In this document: piece by piece, positions 1-9,921 of the stretch
Layout of the letters: every line of letters starts with the position of its first letter
Numbering within the stretch: the first letter of the stretch is position 1
NCBI RefSeq assembly: GCF_019175385.1
Contig: NC_083348.1
Coordinates: 50,366,950-50,430,949 of the forward strand
DNA: 64,000 bases
Origin: Lycium barbarum
Taxonomy: Eukaryota; Streptophyta; Magnoliopsida; Solanales; Solanaceae
Direction: 5' to 3'
Notes under the pieces: generated by a model
What the model saw: only the letters and a program-made list of their open reading frames with translations
The model's database searches: none
Told to the model about the DNA's origin: nothing
Program-made: the position numbers and the translations under genes

Positions 1-1608
1 CGCGAGCCTTAAATACAACTCCGTTCCTCGAAATTCGAGATGGAAATCCGCTCCAATTCCTTCAGTAAGACTGAACCCATTTCCTTATAACTTGTCTTCA
101 AAGTGAACCTTAAGTATGCAACCTTCCTAAACGGAGTCGGAATACTTCCGAATCATTATGGACGACCTCATAAGGTCTACTATCTGTAATTTACGTACGC
201 CTCCTCGGGTTGGTCCGAGGGGGGCCCACAAGGCCCGATACTTTATGTATAACTTTAACTACTTTGTTTCTGTCCGCCTTTCTCAGACAACATGTGGATT
301 AACATTCTAATCATGATATGACGATATTTTTCTATAAATCTTACAAAATGATTTTGACATCTGAAAGTGTTACTCTGGTAATAATCTGTCATGCCTTCCC
401 AAGTAGGATATAGGCGCGTATTATGAATACTATCCGATTACTCTGATTTGACTCGCCGTTTGGCATACTTCAGTTTGATTGAGTCGGTATAACGATCTGT
501 ATGTGCGTGGTTTCTCATTAATCCGTCCGTGGATGTCTCAATGCCTCCTTTCACCGGATCCCGAGCCGGTTTATATCGTGCGGATGGGCCGCCGAGTCCC
601 TTGTCGGGGGCCGGGTCCCATGTATGAATTCCGAAGTATGATGTGTCCGGTTCCGGGGTACTGTGGCATATGTCCGTCCCCGGTTACCGTGTATATGTTA
701 CGAAGTATGATGTGTCCGGTTTCCCGGTGTGTGATCTGTCCCCGGGGTTACCGTGGTTATGATATGATGTGGTATGTGACGGAAATGTTCGAATATATGA
801 AATCTTCTGAAATATGATATGTTGTGGCGCCAAAGGCAGGAGTGGCGACCACGTTCCTGTGCCCTATTATGATTCTGTCTGTCTGATTGGATTCTGATTC
901 TGTCTGTCCGTATGGATTCTGATTCTGTCTGTCTGTATGGATTCTGATTCTATCTGTCTGATTGGATTCTGATTCTGCCCGTCCGTCTGGACCATAATTC
1001 CGTCCGTCCGTTTGATTTATGGTTCTGTCCGCTATATTTCTGTGCTTCCGGTTCAGACTATGATTATGTTTGTTATGTTTCTGCTTTACATACTCGGTAC
1101 ATTTTTCGTACTGACCCCCGGTTCTTCGGGGGATGCGTTACATACCCGCAGGTACGGACGCACCTGGAGACACGCCGCCAGTCTAGGGCTCAGATTCTGC
1201 TATTTTGAAGAGCTCCTTTGATCCGGAGCGAGTACTTTCAGTATATATCTTCTGACATCTGTATATTCTGTACGTATGGTAATTCTGGGTACGGCGGGGC
1301 CCTGTCCCGTCATATGATTCTGTATGTCTGTTAGAGGCCTGTAGATATGTATGTGGGTTACAGGTTACATCTGTTCAGGTAGGTGCGTACGATTTTGTGA
1401 CTCTGTCTGTTATGTTAGCCTCATCGGCTTATGCAAAAGTTTCAGTATGCATATGTATATATATTTTCGCGCGCGTCGTATCTGTACTGGCTTGAATCTG
1501 TAAACACCTATTTGAAATATTCTGTCTGGTACGCCGATTCTGTCAGGTAGGTACCTATGGGTATCGAGTTAGGATACCAGTCGCGGCCCACGGGGTTGGG
1601 TCGTGACA
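1..1608 (+). mobile_element. A-family LTR, 3' portion (5' end outside window)
   Basis: This stretch aligns along its length with 6510-8007 and ends in GTGACA directly before a PBS, so it is the 5' LTR of element A, cut by the window edge. Compared with the second A LTR it has six rather than five copies of a 25 bp repeat (873-1022) and keeps about 80 bp near 1480-1565 that the second copy lacks. It contains a branch-point/acceptor-like module at 1110-1151. Short open frames in it are not conserved coding. Confidence 0.9.
873..1022 (+). repeat. 25 bp minisatellite in A LTR, six units
   Basis: Six head-to-tail units begin TTCTGTCTGTC or close variants and drift toward TTCCGTCCGTC at the end. 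The equivalent array in the next A LTR (7381-7505) has five units, a copy-number change between two LTRs of one family. Confidence 0.85.
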
Positions 1609-1612
1609 GAAG

Positions 1613-1624
1613 TGGTATCAGAGC
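1613..1624 (+). other. Primer binding site, element A
   Basis: TGGTATCAGAGC, complementary to the 3' end of plant initiator tRNA-Met, lies four bases after the LTR end at 1608. It primes minus-strand DNA synthesis in this retrotransposon class. Confidence 0.95.
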
Positions 1625-1811
1625 GGTTAGTCCTCGGAATGTCTACAGGCCGTGTCTAGTAGAGTCTTGTTTATCGGTGTGTTGTGCACCACATCTATAA
1701 ACAGGAAGCTACAGGACATCTAGGATGTTACCCTTCTTTGGATCTTAGATCATGCGATAGAACTGTATTAGTAGGATGATTCCCTCCTGACGATCTGTTA
1801 TGTTTTCAGCG
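1625..1811 (+). other. Conserved post-PBS leader of element A
   Basis: An untranslated leader of about 185 bases runs from the PBS to the gag ATG at 1812. Close relatives follow the PBS at 8024-8210 and 13502-13680, and in reverse complement at about 62150-62358 and 49060-49241, including elements with no gag. Conservation without a reading frame suggests a packaging or dimerisation signal (inference). Confidence 0.7.
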
Positions 1812-3257
1812 ATGCCTCCGAGGAAAGCAACAGCTGCCCAGAAGGGCAAAGCGGGGGTTGAGATAGGAGAAACCAGCCGGGCCTAGAGAGTTACCAGGGC
1901 CAGTGCGCGGCTAGCGCTTGAGGATGAACCCCCGTCAGACGAATCTGTTACACCCCCCTTATCGGAGGAGATCGGAGCGGCAGAAGTTGCTGATCAGGGG
2001 ACGGCTCCAGCGCGAGCTCCCGGGGTTCCAGTGCCCGAGCCTCCAGCTAAACAGCCAGGGGCGGAGGACAGGGCCATGTGAGATGCGGTTCAGTTATTGA
2101 CCACACTGATGGCGGAGAAGGTTCGCAGGCAAGGATTTGGGGGTGGTCGTGCGGACAGATATGAAAGCTCAAGGGCTCGTGAGTTTTTGACGTGTAATCC
2201 TCCAGAATTCTCCGGGACAAAACCCGAAGAGGACCCCCAGGAGTTTATCAGAAAGATGGAGAGCACGATACGGTTGATTAAGGCTTCGCCGATTGAGTCC
2301 GTCGAGTTGGCTTCGTATCGGTTATTTGAGGTAGCGGCGAACTGGTACGAGTCCTGGCAGCTATCCAGGGGTGACGGTGCTGCTCCAGCGGTATGGGCCG
2401 AGTTCACTCAGGCCTTTCTGGATCATTTTCTACCTCTAGAGCTACGGAGAGCCAGGGTTGATCGATTCTTGCATCTGAAACAAAACGGTAGAAGTGTTCG
2501 AGAGTATAGCCTAGAGTTCGACTCACTGGCTAGGTATGCACCCGCTATAGTAGCGGATATGGCCGATAGGGTGCACCGATATGTGATGGGGCTGGATGAC
2601 TATTTGATCGATAGCTGCCTGGCAGTGGCTTCTCAGCCAGGGATGCATATTGCCCGGGTGCAGGCGCACGCCCAGGGCATGGAGGACCGACGTAGGGAAC
2701 GTCGGCCTGATAGGGGCCACGACAGGGGCCGGCCTAAGAGAGCCAGATCGGCCGGGTATTCAGGGGGATTTCAGAGTGAGTTTTCTCAGCGGCAGGGTAA
2801 CAGGTATTCATCCCAGCCAGCACACAGTACGCCCCCACAGTTTTCGGGACAGAACTCCGTGGCTTCGAGTTCGCAAGTAAATAGGAGTTTCAGTCAGATG
2901 GGGCCATCCATACCTCGGTGTCCTTATTGCAGGAGGCGTCACCCTGGTGAGTGTTATCGTACCACTGGTGCTTGCTTTTCTTGTGGCCGACAAGGCCATA
3001 CGATGAGAGAGTGTCCGTATAGGGGTGGTCCAGGTGGTTCAGCCCAGCTTACCGGGTCAGTTGCTGGCTCATCTTCTCCTTCGGCAGCCATACGCCCCAT
3101 AGGGCGAGGAGCACCAGCACCAGCGAGTCCTGGCCGAGGTCCAGGTGCAGCTTCTGGTTACAGCGGTCCTTCGCACCGCGTATTTGCTTTGACCGGCTGG
3201 CAGGACCCAGGAGCGTCTTCAAGCGCACACCCAGGTATGTTAGTGATCTTTTCTTGA
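1812..3257 (+). pseudogene. gag: Ty3/gypsy gag, broken by two stops (element A)
   Basis: The Gag frame begins at ATG 1812 (MPPRKATAAQKGK) and is interrupted by TAG at 1884-1886 and TGA at 2079-2081, then stays open to TGA at 3255-3257. It shows the retrotransposon Gag core (WYESWQLSRG, then VWAEFTQAFLDHFLPLE and LKQNGRSVREYSLEF), an Arg/Ser-rich linker, a CPYCRRRHPGEC cluster and a classical CCHC knuckle, CFSCGRQGHTMREC, coded near 2972-3013. The homology stops at VFALT, where protease would normally follow, so pol is lost right after Gag. The TAG is shared with the copy at 8211; the TGA is private to this copy. Confidence 0.9.
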
Positions 3258-3487
3258 GGGATATTTGTATGAATGGGTCTATACTTTATCATATTATGTG
3301 ATTTTCTTCTTCTGGGTATTAATAAGAGCAAGGTAATTGTTAACCTGATAGACATTGAGAATTCGGAAGGGCGATATGGTAATTGTATGGTTTAGCCCGG
3401 GATGGGACCCAATATGAGAATTTTCCGAAAATTTATTAAGATCCCGATCTGCCCTAAATTATGTGACAAAGGTCGTGCGGGGCTGTC

Positions 3488-3590
3488 GATGAAATTATAC
3501 CAGCCCTAACGCGTCAAAATGCATGAAAGTTTCGAGGTTAAGCGTGCTAAGGCCAGAGCAATTCTGGGATGGGTGACCCCCCCGGGAAGT
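3488..3590 (+). pseudogene. 5S rRNA-derived segment in element A
   Basis: Reading along plant 5S rRNA order, the segment keeps an ATACCAGCNCTAA-like start (ATTATACCAGCCCTAA), a box A-like GGTTAAGCGTGCTAAGG (about 3537-3552) and a box C-like CTGGGATGGGTGACC (3564-3578), ending CCGGGAAGT. The middle (3507-3530) is degraded. A TTTT run, the usual Pol III stop, follows at 3601-3604. Family knowledge: 5S promoters occur in Cassandra elements, but there inside the LTR; here it lies between gag and the 3' LTR. Whether it is transcribed is unknown. Confidence 0.85.
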
Positions 3591-4272
3591 AATGCAAAAA
3601 TTTTCACAAGAGTAAGTATGATAGATATAAATGGAAATTTTGGGTAACCTAAAGGAAAAGAGAATGTGTGGAGTAACTAGTGCCCTTACAGGAGTCGCGC
3701 AGGCCGGTGCAGACTAAATGGGCGAAAAGAAGAAGCGCAATACCGCTCGAGAAATTGAGCGAATTTGAATAACGGTCGGAGACGTTCGCAAGTAAGATAT
3801 TAGTAAATGTATATGTATGTGTGTATTCGTATGTGTATGATCTTCGTCTGGTGCCCATATAGATTAAGAGCCGAGTTCTGGCAACTAATGTTGTGATAGA
3901 CGAAAGGTTTTACTAAACAGAATGTATGAAACGAAGCGGAGGTAAGGATATGAATGTTGTAAAAAAATGGATAAATCCTGATTACTTTATAAGTTAGTCT
4001 AGTGCGGCGATATCTGGTAAAGAGAATAAGTGTGGATATTAGAAAAGATGAAGGATAAGAGATGCGATTAAGCAAAACTTTCGAAGGAGTCGACAAGAGA
4101 CACGTAAGACGATTTGTGTGGCAATCTGACGAACAAGTTCATGAATGAGTGAACGAGCTTTGATGAAACAACTCGTGGTATAATGATCAGAGTGAATAAT
4201 GAAATGTCGACGAGGGAAATTTCCGTAAATCGCTGAAGCATTAGTGAGAGTGGTCTGATTCTAATCAAAACT

Positions 4273-4612
4273 CTGTCTGCTATACTTCTGCACCTCTGAC
4301 TTTGATGAGGTTCTGTCTATTACGCCTCTGTACTTCTGAATCCGATTATGTTCCTGTCTGATACATCTCTGTATGTCTGACTCTGACTACGAATCTGTTC
4401 GACACATCTCTGTATGTCTGATTCTGATAACGAATCCGTCTGGTACATCTCTGTACGTCTAACTCTGATCACGGATCTGTCTGACATACTTCCATACATC
4501 TGACTTCGACTACGAATCCGTCCGCCATAGTTTAGTACGTTTGCCTCCGATTACGAATCAGTCTGATATGCTCCTGTGCGTCCGATCCCAGTTCTGAATC
4601 TGTTTGGTATGA
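4273..4612 (+). repeat. Degenerate 41 bp tandem repeat, about eight units
   Basis: Units of roughly CTGTCTGATACATCTCTGTA followed by TGTCTGACTCTGACTACGAAT recur at 41-base spacing with heavy divergence. They share the CTGTCTG theme with the 25 bp array of the A LTR, perhaps a common origin. Confidence 0.75.
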
Positions 4613-4931
4613 CGTGGAATCAGGATAATATGGTAAGGAACCGAGGAGTGCATCAAGAAGTGATATTGATTATAATGTTTGAAAGGCTTCGAAGGAAAGG
4701 AAGAAGGGACACAACGTCTATGAAAGAGCGAAAAGCATTCATCGGCTACTAGGATATAGCTTATGGCCCAGTGACTGTGTGGGATGTGAGAAAATACGCT
4801 ATGAAAGCATATGATTCAGTGGTGTGAAAAATTACTCCATCATATGGGTAAAGAATCCATAACGGAAAGTCAATAAAGGATAAATATAAAAAGAACCCCC
4901 CAAGTAGTATGACGCCCCATGAGGTCAATTT

Positions 4932-4967
4932 AACATTCGAGGATGAATGTTTTAAAGGGGGGGAGGA
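4932..4967 (+). promoter_or_regulatory. Hairpin and polypurine tract of element A
   Basis: A near-perfect 8 bp stem (AACATTCG / TGAATGTT) with AGGA loop at 4932-4951 is followed by AAAGGGGGGGAGGA directly against the LTR start. The purine run is the plus-strand primer; the hairpin recurs upstream of the polypurine tract in the other elements here. Confidence 0.8.
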
Positions 4968-7900
4968 TGTTACATCCGGCATTTTTGCATAATAAAAAAA
5001 AATTGAGATAACTTGATTAGTAATGAATAAGGCCATACTTGGACTTTACTTGGTATGAATGTGTCGGCTATGAATGCATTGGTGTGGAATTACGAAAGGA
5101 GGCCAAGGGCAAAGTTGGAATTTTGGAAACTTGCTTCATGAATTACAAAAAAATTTAGCCAACAATTTGGGCTAACAAAAATAATAAGAAAATGAGGCCC
5201 AAAAGGTGGAGGCCCAACCGGCTAAGAGGCCTTTGGTCCAAGTCCATTAATTAGTCATGTCACTAATTATATATCAAGGATAACTCTTAAGAAGCTTCAA
5301 GAAAAATTGAGTGGAAACAAGAGCAAAAGAGAAGGAGAGGTCACGGCTAAGAGAGAGAGAAAAGAGAAAAAGAAAGAAAAATTCTTGGATCCAATCTCTT
5401 TGGTTCAAAAATTCAATTCTTGTGGGATTATTACCAAGCTCAAGATTCTCTACAACTTGATATAATTATCTTGGCAAGAGGACAACTCTAGTGGCAAGTG
5501 AGGAACTTGAAGGAAAGGTAAGAATTTCATGCCTTTGTTATGTTATGGAAGATGCATATATGATGTAGTGTGTGAAAATGAATGAAAAGTATGAAAATAT
5601 TGTGTGCTAGGGGTGTATGTACATGGGCCGTGTATATGTATATGATTGCATGTTTATGGTGACTTGAATTTATGTTATAATCTAGTTGTGGTGATGGTAG
5701 AAATTGTATTGAAAGTGAAAGTTGAATGAATTAGTGGAAGTTGGAAAAAAATAGGTTGTGGTCGTGTGATGCTATGGTGATGATGGAATGTGAATTAAAT
5801 TCCGTTAGTATGTTAATTGTGTTATTGTGAAATGAATGGAAGAAAAATGGCTCTTGTTGGTATGAAAAGAATGGTTGTTAAGTTGTTGTAGGAAAACATG
5901 CAAGTTTATTGTAACTTATGTAAATATGGAAATGAAAGTAGTAAGAGGCAAATTAGGATTGTCATTGATGAAGTTGGAAGATATGAATATGTCATGAACA
6001 TGCTTGCTAAAAGATTTGAAGTTGTGGGTGAATTATGTCTTTGGCAGGAGACTTGTATATTGTGTATACTTTATGTATATTTGGTGAAAACGATATGATA
6101 TGTCTCCGAATTATGTTGTAATGATCTTGATGAGGAATAAATATGAAAATGGTAAGATTGGTTTGAAAATGTAAGGTCGGAATGAAAGATGGCTAGTTAT
6201 GCCATATTATGTGTTTGTAATGCTTGTTGTTGTTATTGATGTTGTTGTTGGGTTGCTGTGTTGACATATTAAGCCGAGCTAAGTTTCGGGGATGTTATAT
6301 GTATAGGGGAAATGCTGCCGAAATTTCGGTAGGCAATTATGTGATTAAGTATGGAATCTTAAAGGCTTGAATTGACAATTGGTAAACTTGACCATTTGTA
6401 GATTCTGGACGAAATTGGAAGTGAAGCTAAGCGAGTATAAGGCGCAATTGAGGTATGTAAAGCCAACCCCTTCATTCTTAGGCATGTTCTGAATATAATA
6501 GGCTCGGCCGCGAGCCTTAAATACGACTCCGTTCCTCGGAATTCGAGATGGAAATCCGCTCCAATTCCTTCAGTAAGACTGAACCCATTTCCTTATAACT
6601 TGTCTTCAAAGTGAACCTTAAGTATGCAACCTTCCTAAACGGAGTCGGAATACTTCCAAATCATTATGGACGACCTCATAAGGTCTACTATCTGTAATTT
6701 ACGTACGCCTCCTCGGGTTGGTCCGAGGGGGGCCCACAAGGCCCGATACTTTATGTATAACTTTAACTACTTTATTTCTGTCCGCCTTTCTCAGACGACA
6801 TCTGGATTAACATTCTAATCATGATATGACGATATTTTTCTATAAATCTTACAAAATGATTTTGACATCTGAAAGTCTTACTCTGGTAATAATCTGTCGT
6901 GCCTTCCCAAGTAGGATATAGGCGCGTATTATGAATACTATCCGATTACTCTGATTTGACTCGCCGTTTGGCATACTTCAGTTTGATTGAGTCGGTATAA
7001 CGATCTGTATGTGCGTGGTTTCTCATTAATCCGTCCGTGGATGTCTCAATGCCTCCTTTTACCGGATCCCGGGCTGGTTTATATCGTGCGGATGGGCCGC
7101 CGAGCCCCTTGTCGGGGGCCGGGTCCCATGTATGAATTCCGAAGTATGATGTGTCCGGTTCCGGGGTACTGTGGTATATGGCCGTCCCCGGTTACCGTGT
7201 ATATGTTACGAAGTATGATGTGTCCGGTTTCCCGGTGTGTGATCTGTCCCCGGGGTTACCGTGGTTATGATATGATGTGGTATGTGACGGAAATGTTCGA
7301 ATATATGAAATCTTCTGAAATATGATATGTTGTGGCGCCAAAGGCAGGAGTGGCGACCACGTTCCTGTGCCCTATTATGATTCTGTCTGTCTGATTGGAT
7401 TCTGATTCTGTCTGTCCGTATGGATTCTGATTCTATCTTTCTGATTGGATTCTGATTCTGCCCGTCCGTCTGGACCATAATTCCGTCCGTCCGTTTGATT
7501 TATGGTTCTGTCCGCTATATTTCTGTGCTTCCGGTTCAGACTATGATTATGTTTGTTATGTTTCTGCTTTACATACTCGGTACATTTTTCGTACTGACCC
7601 CCGGTTCTTCGAGGGCTGCGTTACATGCCCGCAAGTACGGACGCACCTGGAGACACGCCGCCAGTCTAGGGCTCAGATTCTGCTATTTTGAAGAGCTCTT
7701 TTGATCCGGAGCGAGTACTTTCGGTATATATCTTCTAACATCTGTATATTCTGTACGTATGGTAATTCTGGGTACGGCGGGGCCCTGTCCCGTCATATGA
7801 TTCTGTATGTTTGTTAGAAGCCAGTAGATATGTATGTGGGTTACAGGTTACATCTGTTCAGGTAGGTGCGTACGATTTTGTGACTCTGTCTGTTATGTTA

Positions 7901-8007
7901 GCCTCATCGGCTTATGCAAACGTTTCAGTATGCATATGTATATATATTTTCGCGCGTGCCGTACCAGTTAGGATACCAGTCGCGGCCCACGGGGTTGGGT
8001 CGTGACA
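4968..8007 (+). mobile_element. Complete A-family LTR (3040 bp), shared by two internal regions
   Basis: It starts TGTTACATCC after a polypurine tract and ends GTGACA before a PBS, so it serves both as 3' LTR of element A and 5' LTR of the following chimeric internal region. Inside, in order: palindromic module near 6308-6330, donor-like AG/GTATGTAA at 6451-6460, 25 bp array 7381-7505, and TACTGAC module at 7593 with acceptor mutated to GCAAG near 7631-7635. No coding capacity is credible. Confidence 0.92.
7381..7505 (+). repeat. 25 bp minisatellite in A LTR, five units
   Basis: Same array as at 873-1022 with one unit fewer. Confidence 0.85.
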
Positions 8008-8011
8008 GAAG

Positions 8012-8023
8012 TGGTATCAGAGC
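8012..8023 (+). other. Primer binding site of the chimeric internal region
   Basis: TGGTATCAGAGC, four bases after the LTR end at 8007. Confidence 0.95.
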
Positions 8024-8210
8024 GGTTAGTCCTCGGAATGTCTACAGGCCGTGTCTAGTAGAGTCTTGTTTATCGGTGTGTTGTGCACCATATCTATAAA
8101 CAGGAAGCTACAGGACATCTAGGATGTTACCCTTCTTTGGATCTTAGATCGTGCGATAGAACTGTATTAGTAGGATGATTCCCTCCTGACGATCTGTTAT
8201 GTTTTCAGCG

Positions 8211-9269
8211 ATGCCTCCGAGGAAAGCAACAGCTGCCCAGAAGGGTAAAGCGGGGGTTGAGATAGGAGAAACCAGCCGGGCCTAGAGAGTTACCAGGGCC
8301 AGCGCGCGGCTAGCGCTTGAGGATGAACCCCCGTCAGACGAATCTGTTACACCCCCCTTACCGGAGGAGATCGGAGCGGCAGAAGCTGCTGATCAGGGGA
8401 CGGCTCCAGCGCGAGCTCCCGGGGTTCCAGTGCCCGAGCCTCCAGCTCCACAGCCAGGGGCGGAGGACAGGGCCATGCGAGATGCGGTTCAGTTATTGAC
8501 CACACTGATGGCGGAGAAGGTTCGCAGGCAAGGATTTGGGGGTGGTCGTGCGGACAGATATGAAAGCTCCAGGGCTCGTGAGTTTTTGACGTGTAATCCT
8601 CCAGAATTCTCCGGGACAAAACCCGAAGAGGACCCCCAGGAGTTTATCAGAAAGATGGAGAGCACGATACAGTTGATTAAGGCTTCGCCGATTGAGTCCG
8701 TCGAGTTGGCTTCGTATCGGTTATATGAGGTAGCGGCGAACTGGTACGAGTCCTGGCAGCTATCCAGGGGTGACGGTGCTGCTCCAGCGGTATGGGCCGA
8801 GTTCACTCAGGCCTTTCTGGATCATTTTCTACCTCTAGAGCTACGGAGAGCCAGGGTTGATCGATTCTTGCATCTGAAACAAAATGGTAGAAGTGTTCGA
8901 GAGTATAGCCTAGAGTTCGACTCAATGGCTAGGTATGCACCCGCTATAGTAGCGGATATGGCCGATAGGGTGCACCGATATGTGATGGGGCTGGATGACT
9001 ATTTGATCGATAGCTGCCTGGCGGTGGCTTCTCAGCCAGGGATGCATATTGCCCGGGTGCAGGCGCACGCACAGGGCATGGAGGACCGACGTAGGGAACG
9101 TCGGCCTGATAGAGGCCACGACAGGGGCCGGCCTAAGAGAGCCAGATCGGCAGGGTATTCAGGGGGATTTCAGAGTTTGTTTTCTCAGCGGCAGGGTAAC
9201 AGGTATTCATCCCAACCAGCACACAGTACGCCCCCACAGTTTTCGAGACTAAATATCCGAAAGGAGTGA
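8211..9269 (+). pseudogene. gag: Second A-type gag, stopped early and cut before the zinc knuckle
   Basis: Nearly identical to 1812-2845, starting at ATG 8211 with the same in-frame TAG at 8283-8285; the downstream frame opens again from 8430. The Gag core is present, but homology to A ends in TTTTCG near 9245 where sequence of the B family begins, so the nucleocapsid zinc knuckle is absent and the last residues (LNIRKE) are read from B DNA. Confidence 0.88.
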
Positions 9270-9921
9270 AGGATAAGAAACATGAATGGGCAAGACCTCC
9301 AAAAAGGGGAATAACTGGAAGAATACGGAATTATCTGAGGTGAAATTGCAAGTATAGGTGTGTAAAAAGAACAAGTGTGGCAACATGAACAAAAGGAAAG
9401 TGTGTAAGGTTTGAAAACTAATTTAAACAAGTGAAGCCAACCACGATAAGGAACGTGAAGTAAGAGAAAAGAATGGTTAGGTCCGGTGACGATGATAGGA
9501 GACCCCGGCTCTTGAAAGGATCAATGGTGGATGGAAAGATATGAGAATGCTGACGAGAATGATGTCGTCGACTGGAAATAAAATGAAGACTTATGGTAAG
9601 AAAATTTCGCTATGTCGTGCACCGAGGCGAAGGAAGGAACTGTTAGCATATAAGGAATCCCCTAAAGGAGGGGGAGACCATATTATCTTAGGACATCAAG
9701 GGGTCGCAATATTTTCAAGTATTGGAAAAAAAAAAAAAAAAAAAAAAAGGAAACCTACGATGTGAAATGAGGAAGCGCGAGAAGGTCAAGGAGGATAAGA
9801 TAAAGGGTAAAGAACGGGCATAAAGAGGAGAGCGTCTACAGGTCGGACCCCCCCGAAATATTATAAAGCCCCATAAGGTCAGTTGAACATTCGAGGACGA
9901 ATGTTCTAAAGGGGGGGAGGA
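9246..9921 (+). mobile_element. B-family internal tail joined to A gag
   Basis: From ACTAAATATCCG onward the sequence matches 14731-15399, the 3' half of the B internal region, including an A homopolymer, the hairpin at 9886-9905 and the polypurine tract ending at 9921. It is the tail of a chimeric internal region with A sequence at its 5' side. The 5S-like block, which lies further 5' in B, is not included. Confidence 0.88.

Larger units (their letters stand above)
3258..4967 (+). mobile_element. Non-coding tail of element A internal region
   Basis: No protease, reverse transcriptase, RNase H or integrase motif is visible in any frame. The stretch holds a 5S rRNA-like block (3488-3590), sequence distantly similar to the B internal region, a 41 bp repeat array, and a hairpin plus polypurine tract at its end. 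It marks A as a non-autonomous element with Gag only. Confidence 0.8.

Noticed and set aside
1613..1624. tRNA-like signal at TGGTATCAGAGC sites
   Set aside because: Only the 12-base tRNA complement is present after LTR ends; no cloverleaf, so these are primer binding sites.
9541..9765. 74-residue ORF ending in poly-lysine, repeated at 15022
   Set aside because: Lies in B non-coding tail; the lysine run is an A homopolymer of different length in the two copies.
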